From Burkholderiales bacterium (GTDB lineage Bacteria; Pseudomonadota; Gammaproteobacteria; Burkholderiales; JAEUOS01), in contig JAEUOR010000059.1 of NCBI GenBank assembly GCA_016790635.1, forward strand, positions 1-64,000: a stretch of DNA of 64,000 nucleotides. The letters run 5' to 3'. Below the pieces are notes generated by a model. That model ran no database searches and was not told the DNA's origin. It worked only from the letters and a program-made list of their open reading frames with translations. Position 1 is the first letter of the stretch; each line of letters begins with the position of its first letter. A program made the translations under genes and the position numbers. This document shows positions 53,754 through 63,015 of this stretch, in pieces.

Positions 53754-54590
53754 CTAGGACACGACGCTCGCGCAGCGCGGGCAGGACCGCCCGATGACAT
53801 AGCTGGGGCTTTGCTGCTCAGCGGGCGACAATACCGCGCGGCAGTTGAAGCACTCGGCATATCCCGCGGCCTCGAGCGCCGGGGTCAGCGCGACGCGCCG
53901 GTCGAAGACGAAGCATTCGCCACGGTAGTGGGCGCCGCCGACGGTTTCGAAATAACGCAGGATGCCGCCGTCGAGCTGCAGGACGTTCGCCACTCCCTTC
54001 GCGGCCAGGTACAAGGCCGCCTTCTCGCAGCGGATGCCGCCGGTGCAAAAGGTCACCACCGCCTTGCCCGCGAGCTCGGGCAGGAGCGCGTCGACCCGCT
54101 CAGGAAATTCGCCGAAGGACCTGAGCCCCAGCTCGCGCGCGCCGGCGAAGCTGCCGATCTCGACCTCGAAGCCATTGCGCGTATCGAGCATCACGACTTC
54201 ACGCCCCTGGTCGTCGCGCCCCACATCGAGCCAGCCTTTAAGCGTGCGCGCATCGACGGCCGCCGCGCGACCGTCAGCCGGACGCAGCTGCGGGGCGCGC
54301 ATGGTGATGATCTCGCGCTTGATCTTGACCAGCATGCGATTGAAGGGCTGCTCGGCCGACCAGCTTTCCTTGACTTCCAGGGCGGCGAAACGCGCATCCT
54401 CGCGCAGCCAGCGGATCAGGGCGCGCAGGCGCTGCGAATCGCCGGCCAGGAAAAGATTGATGCCCTCGGGCGCGAGCAGTACCGTGCCCTTGAGGCCATC
54501 GGCCGCGCAGCGTTTGCGCAGCGCCTCGCGCAGGTCCGGCAGGTCTTGCAGCGCGACGAAGCGATAGGCCGAGATGTTGAGGACGCTCAC
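53754..54590 (-). CDS. trhO: tRNA uridine(34) 5-hydroxylase TrhO (YceA), rhodanese family
   Basis: The 278-residue protein has an N-terminal acylphosphatase-like domain (LKGTVLLAPEGINLFLAG) and a rhodanese domain with the catalytic cysteine in VTFCTGGIRCEKAALYL. A C-terminal four-cysteine zinc-like knuckle (CFNC, later CPRC) ends the protein. It carries out oxygen-dependent hydroxylation of wobble uridine. The GTG start at 54590 lies only 7 bases after a perfect TATAAT, so the mRNA has almost no leader. Confidence 0.94.
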   Translation of the reverse strand: MSVLNISAYRFVALQDLPDLREALRKRCAADGLKGTVLLAPEGINLFLAGDSQRLRALIRWLREDARFAALEVKESWSAEQPFNRMLVKIKREIITMRAPQLRPADGRAAAVDARTLKGWLDVGRDDQGREVVMLDTRNGFEVEIGSFAGARELGLRSFGEFPERVDALLPELAGKAVVTFCTGGIRCEKAALYLAAKGVANVLQLDGGILRYFETVGGAHYRGECFVFDRRVALTPALEAAGYAECFNCRAVLSPAEQQSPSYVIGRSCPRCASVVS

Positions 54591-54597
54591 AACACGA

Positions 54598-54603
54598 ATT
54601 ATA
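54598..54603 (-). promoter_or_regulatory. -10 box of trhO, near-leaderless
   Basis: On the minus strand TATAAT in CTATAATTC ends 7 bases before the trhO GTG. Transcription would begin at or next to the start codon. The -35 region is poor. Confidence 0.45.
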
Positions 54604-54649
54604 GAAGGCCGATAATCGCGACCACGCTGGACACCACGTCGCAGGAACC

Positions 54650-55621
54650 ATGCAGCCCATTCGCCTCGCGCTCGCCGCGCTCGCCATCGCCGTCACGGCA
54701 CCCTCCGCCCCCGCCCAGTCCTGGCCGGCGCGCGAGGTGCGCATCGTGATCGGCTTCTCCGCCGGCGGCACCACCGACATCATCACGCGCAGCCTCGCGC
54801 CGGAACTCACCCGTGCCTGGGGCCAGGCCATCGTGATCGAAAACCGCACCGGCGCCGGCGGGAACATCGGCGCGGACCTGGTCGCCAAGTCGCGCCCCGA
54901 CGGCTACACGCTGTTCATGGGTTCGGTCGGCCCGCTGGCGGTCAACGCCAGCCTGTACAAGGCGATGCCCTTCGACAATCTCAAGGACTTGAGCCCGATC
55001 TCGTTCGTGGCCGATGTGCCCAACATGCTGGTGTTCGCGCCGCGCGCGATCCCCGCCAGCAACTTCCGCGAGTTCCTGGGAGTCGTGCGCGCGGCGCCGG
55101 GCAAGTACTTCTACGCGTCCACCGGCAGTGGCACCACCTCGCACCTTTCCGGCGAACTGCTCAAGGCCGCCGCCGGCATCGACATCACCCATGTACCCTA
55201 CAAGGGGGCCGTCGCCCTGAACGATGTCCTGTCCGGCGACAACGTGCACTTTATGTTCGCGACCATTCCCTCGGCGATCCAGCACGTGCGTTCGGGCAAG
55301 CTGCGCGCAGTTGCAGTCACCAGCCTGAAACGCTCGGCCGGCGTGCCGGAACTGCCGACCGTGGCCGAGTCGGGATTCCCGGGGTTCGACGCCTCATCCT
55401 GGTTCGGGCTGGTCGGACCGGCCGGCCTGCCGCGCGAGATTGCGCAAAAAATCGCTGCCGACGTCGCGCGCGTCCTCAAGAACCCCGAGATGCGCGAACG
55501 CTTCATCGGCCAGGGTGCCGACCCCGTCGGCTCGACCCCGGAGGAATTCGGCAACCACATGCGCGCCGAGACCGCCAAGTGGGCCAGGTTGGTGCGCGAG
55601 TCGGGCGCCAAGGCCGACTGA
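54650..55621 (+). CDS. Bug-type tripartite tricarboxylate transporter substrate-binding protein
   Basis: The 323-residue periplasmic binding protein has a signal peptide ending ...APSAPAQ. The Bug/TctC pattern follows: VRIVIGFSAGGTTDIITR, VIENRTGAGGNIGADLVAKS-PDGYTL, GSGTTSHLSGELLKAAAGI and HVPYKGAVALNDVLSGD. It would bind a carboxylate. No TctA/TctB membrane genes are in the window, which is common for the many orphan Bug receptors of Burkholderiales. AGGA precedes the ATG. Confidence 0.93.
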   Translation: MQPIRLALAALAIAVTAPSAPAQSWPAREVRIVIGFSAGGTTDIITRSLAPELTRAWGQAIVIENRTGAGGNIGADLVAKSRPDGYTLFMGSVGPLAVNASLYKAMPFDNLKDLSPISFVADVPNMLVFAPRAIPASNFREFLGVVRAAPGKYFYASTGSGTTSHLSGELLKAAAGIDITHVPYKGAVALNDVLSGDNVHFMFATIPSAIQHVRSGKLRAVAVTSLKRSAGVPELPTVAESGFPGFDASSWFGLVGPAGLPREIAQKIAADVARVLKNPEMRERFIGQGADPVGSTPEEFGNHMRAETAKWARLVRESGAKAD

Positions 55622-55636
55622 AGCGCGTCGCCCCTT

Positions 55637-56656
55637 TCAGCGCGCGCCGGCCGCAGCGAGCAGACGCATCGGCTCCTGGTGGCCGAAGCCGCGCGCGTAG
55701 TCCAGCGCGGTCTTGCCGGCGCGATCGCGCACGTCGACGCGCGCCCGGTGCCGGATGAGCACCTTGAGATGTTCGGGGCGGTTCATGTAGGCGGCCCACA
55801 TGAGCGACGTGGTGCCAAGGTGCGAGCGATCGACGTCGGCCGTGGCATTGACGTCGGCACCGGCCGCAAGCAGGACATCGACCATTTCCGGGCTGCCGTG
55901 ATGCGTGAAGTACAGGAGCGGGAACCAGCCGTACTCGTTCTTCGCATCCTTGTCGGCACCGAAGCGCAGCAGCAGCGCGACCATGCGCTCGTCGTGGGCC
56001 ACCATGAGAGGCGTGGAACCATGCGCAAGCTCGGGCTTTTGCGCCTGTAGGGAGCCGTGCGCGCGCTGGCCGCGACCCAGATCGACCGTCGCGTTCGGGT
56101 TGGCCGCCACCTTGAGCAAGGCCTCCACGATGGCGTGCTGGTCGGTCAGCACGGCAGCAATCAATGGCGTGTGCCCGGCGGCGTCACGCGACTCGAGTCG
56201 TTCGAGTTGAGCGGGCAGAAGCGCCAACGCACGTTCTGTACATCGGCCCGAGATCGCTGCGTTGAGGCTGGACGCCACAGCGCAAGCCACGCGCGCCGCG
56301 ACAGTTCCGCCCTGCGGAGTGTTGTCGACCGGCGCCGCCGGCTTCGATGCACCTTGCGTCTCCGCGGGGCGTGCGGGAGGCTTGGCGGGAGGCTTGGCGG
56401 GCGGCGAGATGACCACCTCGCGCGGGCGCGCCTTCTCCAGGAACGCGCGCTCCAGCAGGTGAAAAGACGCCAGCACCGCCACCAGAAACGCGAACATGCC
56501 GAGCATGTACCAGCGCGGCGAAAAGCGCCGCGGCCGGCGGGCGTCAGGCACACCTTGCGCCGGACCCTGCTCGCTGCCGGGTGCGGCCGCGCTCGGGCCG
56601 CGTGCCCACGGCGCGCGGGACGCCGGGTCGGTGAAGTCGCCGTCGTCCGGTTTCAC
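55637..56656 (-). CDS. Membrane-anchored ankyrin-repeat protein
   Basis: The 339-residue product has a cytosolic N-terminus of about 48 residues and one membrane segment (YMLGMFAFLVAVLASFHLL). A Pro/Lys/Ala-rich spacer and then about five ankyrin repeats follow (GHTPLIAAVLTDQHAIVEALL, GSTPLMVAHDERMVALLLRF, GWFPLLYFTHHGSPEMVDVLLAAGADVN and so on). The repeats should face the periplasm. It overlaps the transglutaminase-like gene upstream by four bases. The partner is unknown. Confidence 0.88.
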   Translation of the reverse strand: MKPDDGDFTDPASRAPWARGPSAAAPGSEQGPAQGVPDARRPRRFSPRWYMLGMFAFLVAVLASFHLLERAFLEKARPREVVISPPAKPPAKPPARPAETQGASKPAAPVDNTPQGGTVAARVACAVASSLNAAISGRCTERALALLPAQLERLESRDAAGHTPLIAAVLTDQHAIVEALLKVAANPNATVDLGRGQRAHGSLQAQKPELAHGSTPLMVAHDERMVALLLRFGADKDAKNEYGWFPLLYFTHHGSPEMVDVLLAAGADVNATADVDRSHLGTTSLMWAAYMNRPEHLKVLIRHRARVDVRDRAGKTALDYARGFGHQEPMRLLAAAGAR

Positions 56657-57354
56657 TTTCGGGTTGTCGCGGCGGCCGCGGTTTCAGCCCTGACCTCGGC
56701 GTCGAAATCGGCGCGGCGCATCGCATCCAGGTCCGTGACCCAGCCGGGGTAGACGCGCTTGAAGTCCGCGGTCAGGGCTTCAAGCGGCATGTCGTCGAAC
56801 GCGCCGCGCTGCAAGACGTACTCCATGTGCCGGTTGCCGGCCCGATCGTACGCGTGATAGATCGAGTCGCTGCGCCCATCGAAATCCAGCGGCATCAGGC
56901 CGAACCGATCGCACAGTTCGATGTTGAAGGCCGGCGTCGCCTTGACCCACTGTCCGTCGATCAGGATGTCGGCGTACCCGTGCCAGATGAAAAGGTCGGT
57001 CCCCAGCGCCTCGCGCAGGCGCGCGGTCGAGAGATGGTTGCGGACATCGGCGTAGCCGACACGCGCCGGGATGCCGACCGCGCGGCACGCCGCGACCAGG
57101 AGCGCCGCCTTGGGCACGCACCAGCCGTAGCCGTTCTCGATCACGCGGCTGGCGCGCATGCCCTGCGGCGACAGGTCGACGCGGTAGGGGTCGTAGCGAA
57201 AGCCGTCGCGCACCGCGTAGGCCAGGGCCACGGCCCGTTCGCGCACATCCGCGCCGCGATCATGCCGCAGGGCGAATTCCGCCACCGCCGGGTGATCGGC
57301 GTCGATGAGCGCGGTTGCGGCAAGGGTAGGTTCGGGTGGGGCGGGTTTCGACAT
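56653..57354 (-). CDS. Transglutaminase-like domain protein
   Basis: The 233-residue protein has the papain-like core with the catalytic cysteine in NGYGWCVPKAALLVAACRAVGIPARVG and a histidine in IWHGYADILIDGQWVKATP. The third position, usually Asp, falls in AFN and may be Asn. Such domains act as proteases, transpeptidases or deamidases; no substrate is evident. The ATG at 57354 is used, although the frame is open further. It is the first gene of a coupled pair with the ankyrin protein. Confidence 0.85.
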   Translation of the reverse strand: MSKPAPPEPTLAATALIDADHPAVAEFALRHDRGADVRERAVALAYAVRDGFRYDPYRVDLSPQGMRASRVIENGYGWCVPKAALLVAACRAVGIPARVGYADVRNHLSTARLREALGTDLFIWHGYADILIDGQWVKATPAFNIELCDRFGLMPLDFDGRSDSIYHAYDRAGNRHMEYVLQRGAFDDMPLEALTADFKRVYPGWVTDLDAMRRADFDAEVRAETAAAATTRK

Positions 57355-57416
57355 GGCGGGCGGGGGGTGGAAGCGCCTTGTATTATGCCGCTCGCCCTTC
57401 ACCCGCCGCATCGCCC

Positions 57417-58772
57417 ATGCACGTCGTCGAGCAGTTCGCACACTTCGCTGTCGCCTCTCGCGCGCAGCCGATCGCGCCCCAGGTCGCACATCACGCGCGC
57501 CGCGCGGTCATCGACTGGTTCGCAGCGCTATTGCCCGGTGCAGTGGACGCGCCCGCGACGCTGCTCGAGGCCGCGCTGGCCGAGGAATTCGGCGTCGGCA
57601 ACGCGCGCCTGACCCTGGGCCGCGCGGCACCGGCGCGCCTGGCCGCCCTGATCAATGGCACGGCCGCGCATACGGCGGAACTGGACGACATCTTTCGTGA
57701 CGGCATCTACCACCCCGGCGCGCCGACCATCGCGGCCGCGCTGGCGCTGGCACAGTCCACCGGCGCCACGGGCCAGGCACTGCTGCGCGCCATCATCGTC
57801 GGCTACGAAATCTCCACGCGCATCGGCGCGGCCATGGGGCGCGAACACTACCGCTACTTTCACAACACCGGCACCATCGGCTGCTTCGGCGCAGCAGCCG
57901 CCTGCGCCGAACTGCTGGGGCTGGACGAAACGCGCTTTGCGCATGCGCTGGCGACGGTGGCCACCTTCTCGGCCGCACTGCAACAGGCCTTTCGGATGGA
58001 TTCACATTCCAAGCCCATGCACGCCGGCCGCGCGGCTGAAGCCGGCGTGACCGCGGCGCTGGCCGCGCGCGAAGGCGTGAAAGGCTCGCTGGACGTGCTC
58101 GAGGGCGACGCCGGCTACGGCCGCGCGCTGACCCACGGCAACGCGGGGCCGGACTGGAGCCGCATCGCCGCGACCCTGGGCCAAGACTTCCACATCACGC
58201 GCATGACCTTCAAGAACCACGCCTGCTGCGGCCATTCGTTCGCCGCCATCGACGGTGCGCTCGCCGCACAGGCCGCGCTCAAGGTCGCGGCCAGCGAGAT
58301 CGCCCAGGTGTCGATCGGCGGGTATCGCGCCACCGTCGAGGTGGCCGGCATCGCCCAACCGCGCACCGCGCCCGAAGCGCGCTTTTCCACCCAGTTCACG
58401 GTAGCGACTGCGCTGACCCACGGCAGCGTGCGCCTGGACGCCTTCTCCCCTGCGCGCCTGGCCGACGCCGCCACGCGCGACCTCATGCACCGCGTGACGC
58501 TCGCGATCGACCCCGAACTCGATGCCGCCTTTCCACGCCAACGTGCGGCGCGCGTGGTCATGCAGACACGCGACGGGCGGCGCCACGAGCACCTGCAGCC
58601 GACCCGCAAGGGCGATCCCGACCTGCCCCTGACCGATGCGGAACTCGAGGCCAAGTTCCGCGAATTGGCCGTACCGGTGCTGGGCGAGGCGCGCAGCGCG
58701 GCGCTCCTGGCCGACCTGTGGCGCGTTGATTCGCTGCCGGATCTCAAGGGCCTCACCGGCCGCATGGCATGA
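57417..58772 (+). CDS. MmgE/PrpD family protein
   Basis: The 451-residue protein is of the family that includes 2-methylcitrate dehydratase, cis-aconitate decarboxylase and iminodisuccinate epimerase. It has HHARRAVIDWFAAL, NGTAAHTAELDD, YHPGAPTIAAALALA, FHNTGTIGCFGAAAA, MDSHSKPMHAGRAAEAG and KNHACCGHSFAAID. The start at 57417 removes a non-homologous extension. The stop overlaps the acyl-CoA ligase ATG. The neighbours suggest a catabolic step on a small di- or tricarboxylate. Confidence 0.9.
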   Translation: MHVVEQFAHFAVASRAQPIAPQVAHHARRAVIDWFAALLPGAVDAPATLLEAALAEEFGVGNARLTLGRAAPARLAALINGTAAHTAELDDIFRDGIYHPGAPTIAAALALAQSTGATGQALLRAIIVGYEISTRIGAAMGREHYRYFHNTGTIGCFGAAAACAELLGLDETRFAHALATVATFSAALQQAFRMDSHSKPMHAGRAAEAGVTAALAAREGVKGSLDVLEGDAGYGRALTHGNAGPDWSRIAATLGQDFHITRMTFKNHACCGHSFAAIDGALAAQAALKVAASEIAQVSIGGYRATVEVAGIAQPRTAPEARFSTQFTVATALTHGSVRLDAFSPARLADAATRDLMHRVTLAIDPELDAAFPRQRAARVVMQTRDGRRHEHLQPTRKGDPDLPLTDAELEAKFRELAVPVLGEARSAALLADLWRVDSLPDLKGLTGRMA

Positions 58773-60844
58773 TGCTCGCGCAGGCCCTCTTCGCGCCACA
58801 GAGCGTCGCGCTGATCGGCGCCTCGGGCGACGTGGCCAAGAACACGGCCCGGCCGCAGCGTTTCCTGCGCAAGCACGGCTACACCGGGCGCATCGTGCCG
58901 ATCAACCCGACCCGCGACGAGATTCTGGGCGAGCGCGCGTATCCGACGCTGGCCGCGGCGTGCGACGCCCTGGGCACACCGGTCGAACATGCCTTCGTGA
59001 TGGCACCGGGCGATGCCGTCGAACGTGCGGTGGCCGACTGCGGCGCCTGCGGCGTGCCGCTGGTGTCGGTCTTCAGCGACGGATTCGCCGAGACCGGCGC
59101 GGCCGGCATGGCGCGCCAGCGGGCCCTGGTCGAGACCGCACGCGCCGCCGGCGTGCGTCTCCTGGGCCCCAACAGCATGGGCGTGATCGACGTGCCCGGC
59201 GGCGTTGCGATCACGGTCAACGCGGTGCTCGAGGGTGAAACGCCGCCTTCTGGCAGCACCAGCGTGGTCTCGCAAAGCGGCACCATGCTGGGCACCCTCA
59301 TTTCGCGCGGCGCGGCGCGCGGCCTGGGCTTCGCCAAGCTGGTGTCGGTGGGCAACGAGGCCGATCTGGGCGTGGGCGAACTGGTCGATCTCTTGGTCGA
59401 CGACGCGGACACACGCGTCATTGCACTCTTCCTCGAGACGCTGCGCGACGCGCCACGGCTGGCCGCGGCGGCGCGCCGCGCGCACGCGGCCGGCAAACCG
59501 GTAGTCGCCTTCAAGCTCGGCCGCTCCGCCCTGGGCGAGGCCATGGCGCGCTCGCACACCGGCGCCATGGCCGGGACTGATGCGGCCATCGACGCCTTCT
59601 TCCGCGCCCACGGCATCGCGCGCGTGGAGATGCTCGAGACCTTGATCGAGATCGCCCCGTTGCTGGACGGACGAACGCCTGTGGCGTTGCGCCATGCCCC
59701 GCGCGTGGCCGTCGTCACCACCACCGGCGGCGGCGCGGCGTCCGTCGTCGATCGCCTGGGCGTGCAGGGGCTCACCGCGATGACGCCTTCGCCCGCGCTC
59801 AAGGAAACGCTGGCCGCGCACGGGGTACGCGTCGCCGATGCGCCCATCGTCGATCTGACCATGGCCTCCACCGGGCCACGCTACCGTGCGGTGCTCGAAG
59901 CGCTCCTGGCCAGCGCAGACTGTGACGCGGTGCTGGCGGTGGTCGGCTCCTCTGCCCAGTTCCATCCGGACTTCGCGGTGGCGCCGATCGTGGAGTCCCC
60001 GCGCGCGGTCAAGCCGCTCGCGGTGTTCCTGACGCCGCAGGCCGACCTGTCGCTCAAGCGCCTGGCCGAGCGCGGCATCGCCGCCTTTCGCACCCCGGAG
60101 GCCTGCGCCGACGCGCTGTCCACCTTTTTTCGCTGGCATGCGCCCGCGACGACCGCGCAGGCCACCGCGCCCGCAGGGCTGCCGCGCCTGCCGGCGCAGC
60201 CGGACGAGAAGGACGCGCTTGCCGTCTTCGCCGCGCTGGGCGTGCCTACGGTCGCCTCGACCCTGGCCCGCGCGCCGGACTACGCCCACGACCTGGCCTA
60301 CCCTGTCGCAGCCAAGGTGAGTTCGCAGGCCATCGCGCACAAGACCGAGGCCGGCGGCGTGGCCCTGAACATCGCCGACCGCGCCGAATTCGAGGCGCGC
60401 ATCGCCACCCTGCTCGCGGCAGTACGCCAGGCCCGCCCGCAGGCGCCGATCGACGGCGTGCTGGTGCAACGCATGGAACGCGGTCTGGCCGAAGCCATCG
60501 TCGGCTACCGCGACGACCCTCTGGTCGGTCCGCTGGTTCTCCTGGGCGTTGGCGGCACATTGGCCGAGCTGTATCACGACACGGCACTGCGCCTGTGCCC
60601 CATCGATGAAGCCGAGGCGCATGCCATGATCGATGCCGTCAAGGGCCTGGCCGTCATTCGCGGCTATCGCAATCTGCCGCGCGGGGATGTCGCGGCGCTG
60701 GCACGCACCATCGTCGCCGTGGCGCGCCTGGCCGCCCTGCCGGGCCGGCCCGTCGCCGAAGCCGAGATCAATCCTCTCATCATCAAGGACGAAGGCGTGG
60801 TCGCGGTCGATGCGCTCATCGTCATGAAGGAGTCCCTGCCGTGA
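58769..60844 (+). CDS. Acetate--CoA ligase family protein (NDP-forming acyl-CoA synthetase)
   Basis: The 691-residue protein has a CoA-binding Rossmann domain (VALIGASGDVAKN), two succinyl-CoA synthetase-like domains (VVSQSGTMLGTLI, SVGNEADLGVGELVDLL, SHTGAMAGTDAA) and a C-terminal ATP-grasp domain (KVSSQAIAHKTEAGGVALNI, GVLVQRMERGLAEAIVG). It makes an acyl-CoA from a carboxylic acid with ATP giving ADP. ATGA overlap on the left and GTGA on the right tie it to the MmgE/PrpD and Bug genes. Confidence 0.93.
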   Translation: MMLAQALFAPQSVALIGASGDVAKNTARPQRFLRKHGYTGRIVPINPTRDEILGERAYPTLAAACDALGTPVEHAFVMAPGDAVERAVADCGACGVPLVSVFSDGFAETGAAGMARQRALVETARAAGVRLLGPNSMGVIDVPGGVAITVNAVLEGETPPSGSTSVVSQSGTMLGTLISRGAARGLGFAKLVSVGNEADLGVGELVDLLVDDADTRVIALFLETLRDAPRLAAAARRAHAAGKPVVAFKLGRSALGEAMARSHTGAMAGTDAAIDAFFRAHGIARVEMLETLIEIAPLLDGRTPVALRHAPRVAVVTTTGGGAASVVDRLGVQGLTAMTPSPALKETLAAHGVRVADAPIVDLTMASTGPRYRAVLEALLASADCDAVLAVVGSSAQFHPDFAVAPIVESPRAVKPLAVFLTPQADLSLKRLAERGIAAFRTPEACADALSTFFRWHAPATTAQATAPAGLPRLPAQPDEKDALAVFAALGVPTVASTLARAPDYAHDLAYPVAAKVSSQAIAHKTEAGGVALNIADRAEFEARIATLLAAVRQARPQAPIDGVLVQRMERGLAEAIVGYRDDPLVGPLVLLGVGGTLAELYHDTALRLCPIDEAEAHAMIDAVKGLAVIRGYRNLPRGDVAALARTIVAVARLAALPGRPVAEAEINPLIIKDEGVVAVDALIVMKESLP

Positions 60845-61809
60845 AACCCTTCCCGCTCGTTGCGCTCACGGTGGCGGCCTGCGTCGCGTCGCACACCCTG
60901 GCGCAGGAAGCGCGCTATCCCGTACGCCCGGTCAAGCTCATGGTCGGCTACGCGCCGGGCGGCGCCACCGACATCATCGCGCGCACCCTGGCGGCCAAGC
61001 TCGCCGATTCCCTGGGCCAGCCTTTCGTGGTGGAGAACAGGCCCGGCGCGACCAGCAACATCGCCTCCGAAATGGTCGCCAAGAGCGTGCCGGACGGCTA
61101 TACGCTCCTGATCGGCACGATCGCCAACGCGACCAACATGACGGCCTACAAGAACCCGGGATATGACACGCTCAAGGACTTCACGCCCATCACCCAGGCG
61201 ATGAGCGCACCCTCGGTGCTCGCGGTCCACCCTGCCGTACCGGCCAGGACCCTGAAGGACCTCATCGCGCTGGCCAAGGCGCAGCCGGGCAAGCTGACCT
61301 TCGCCTCCAGCGGCAGCGGCGGCAGCCCGCACCTGGCAGGGGAACTCCTGAAGCTGCGCGCCGGTGTCGACCTGCTGCACATCCCGTACAAGGGCGCCAC
61401 CCAGGCCATGACCGACCTGCTGGGCGGCCAGGTGACCATGAGTTTCCAGACCGCGCTGTCGGCGGTGCCGCACCTGCAGGGCGGCAAGTTGAACGTGATC
61501 GCGGTCGCGGCCCACCGGCGCATGGCGCAGTTGCCCAACGTGCCGACCATGGCGGAGGCCGGGTTGGCCGACTTCGAAGTGTCGAGCTGGAACGGGCTCT
61601 TCGCGCCGGCCAAAACGCCGGGCGCCGTCGTTGCACGGCTGCACGAGGCCACCGTCAAGGCGCTGGCCGCGCCGGACGTGCGCGAGAAGCTCGCCGCGCA
61701 GGGCGCCGAAGCCGTCGGCAGCTCGCCGGAGGAATTCCGCGCCTATGTACGCGCCGAGATCGACAAGTGGGCGCGGGTGATCCGCGCCGCCGGCATCACC
61801 GCCGAATAG
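60841..61809 (+). CDS. Bug-type tripartite tricarboxylate transporter substrate-binding protein
   Basis: The 322-residue periplasmic receptor has a signal peptide ending near ...HTLAQE. It then shows VKLMVGYAPGGATDIIART, VVENRPGATSNIASEMVAKS, GSGGSPHLAGELLKLRAGV and HIPYKGATQAMTDLLGG. The GTG start overlaps the ligase stop. Cotranscription with catabolic enzymes implies that it captures the pathway's carboxylate substrate. It is only moderately like the receptor at 54650. Confidence 0.94.
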   Translation: MKPFPLVALTVAACVASHTLAQEARYPVRPVKLMVGYAPGGATDIIARTLAAKLADSLGQPFVVENRPGATSNIASEMVAKSVPDGYTLLIGTIANATNMTAYKNPGYDTLKDFTPITQAMSAPSVLAVHPAVPARTLKDLIALAKAQPGKLTFASSGSGGSPHLAGELLKLRAGVDLLHIPYKGATQAMTDLLGGQVTMSFQTALSAVPHLQGGKLNVIAVAAHRRMAQLPNVPTMAEAGLADFEVSSWNGLFAPAKTPGAVVARLHEATVKALAAPDVREKLAAQGAEAVGSSPEEFRAYVRAEIDKWARVIRAAGITAE

Positions 61810-61838
61810 CCGGCGCGGGTCAAGGACAAGGAGCAGCA

Positions 61839-62990
61839 ATGGATTTTCGTCTGAGCGAGGAACAGCTCAAATTTCGTGATGCGGTCGCGCGCCTTGGCGA
61901 CAGGCATCTCAAGGCCGGCGCGCGTGACCGCGCCCATGCCGTCGACTACCCCTGGGATGTGGCGCGCCTGATGGCCGACAACGGTTTGCTGGGCATCACC
62001 ATCGCCGAACAGGACGGCGGCCAGGGAGGTTCGCTCATGGACGCGGTGCTCGCCATCGAAGCGATCGCGACCGCCTGTCCGCGCAGCGCGGATGTGATCC
62101 AGGCCGGCAGCTTCGGGCCGATTCGGGTCTTTGCCGAGTACGGAACACCCTGGCAGAAGGAGCGCTACCTCAAGAAGATCCTGGCCGGCGAAGCGGTGAT
62201 CTCGGTGGGCATGAGCGAGCCCGAGGCCGGCTCGGCCGTCACCGACCTGACCACGCACCTGACTGCGGAGGGCGACGGCTATCGCTTGAACGGCGCCAAG
62301 GTGTTCTCGACCCACGCGCCCTATGCCGAAGTGCTCTTGGTCTACGCGCGCTTCGGCCCCGGCGTCGGCGGCATCGGCTCGGTGCTGGTCGACACCAAGG
62401 CCCCCGGGGTCAAGTTCGGCAAGCGCTCGTCCTTCATGTCCGGCGAGGAATGGGCGCAGATCTACTTCGAGAACGTGCGCATCGACCCGGCCATGGTGGT
62501 CCTGAAGGAAGGCGGCTTCAAGAAGCAGATCGCCGGCTTCAACGTCGAGCGCCTGGGCAACACCGCGCGCTCGCTCGCGCTGGGGCGCTACGCCTACGAA
62601 GAGGCGCGTCAGTGGGCCTTGCAGCGGCGCCAGTTCGGGCGCCTCCTGTGCGAATTCCAGGGGCTGCAGTGGAAGTTTGCCGAGATGAAGATGAAACTCG
62701 ACGCCGGACAGCTCTTGCTTTATCGCGCCGCGTGCAACGCCGACTCGGGTTTTCCGTCGCCCGAGGAGACCGCGATCGCCAAGGCGTATTGCAACCAGGC
62801 CGGGTTCGAGGTTGCCAGCGAAGCCATGCAGGTCCTGGGTGGCCTGGGCTACAGCCAGGAATCGCTGGTCGAATACTGCATGCGTCGCTGCCGCGGCTGG
62901 ATGATCGCAGGCGGCTCGATCGAGATTCTCAAGAACCGCATCGCTGAAGGCGTGTTCGAGCGCAGTTTTTCGCAACGGCCGGGGGCCTGA
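61839..62990 (+). CDS. Acyl-CoA dehydrogenase family protein
   Basis: The 383-residue flavoenzyme has SVGMSEPEAGSAVTDLTTH, the FSTHAPYAEVLLVY loop, RRQFGRLLCEFQGLQWKFAEM and MQVLGGLGYSQE. At the usual base position the sequence is IAGGSIEI, without glutamate. A Glu in the FNVERLGNTARSLALG helix, as in isovaleryl-CoA dehydrogenase, is the likely base. AAGGAG-type sites precede the ATG at 61839. It would oxidise the acyl-CoA made by the ligase two genes upstream. Confidence 0.92.
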   Translation: MDFRLSEEQLKFRDAVARLGDRHLKAGARDRAHAVDYPWDVARLMADNGLLGITIAEQDGGQGGSLMDAVLAIEAIATACPRSADVIQAGSFGPIRVFAEYGTPWQKERYLKKILAGEAVISVGMSEPEAGSAVTDLTTHLTAEGDGYRLNGAKVFSTHAPYAEVLLVYARFGPGVGGIGSVLVDTKAPGVKFGKRSSFMSGEEWAQIYFENVRIDPAMVVLKEGGFKKQIAGFNVERLGNTARSLALGRYAYEEARQWALQRRQFGRLLCEFQGLQWKFAEMKMKLDAGQLLLYRAACNADSGFPSPEETAIAKAYCNQAGFEVASEAMQVLGGLGYSQESLVEYCMRRCRGWMIAGGSIEILKNRIAEGVFERSFSQRPGA

Positions 62991-63015
62991 ACCCGGCAAA
63001 TCGCAGGAGTGGAGC

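Noticed and set aside
58115..60622. 835-residue open frame on the minus strand opposite the MmgE/PrpD and ligase genes
   Set aside because: It mirrors two well-supported genes, is rich in Arg/His/Gly low-complexity sequence and shows no family motif. Such long antisense frames are expected at this GC content.
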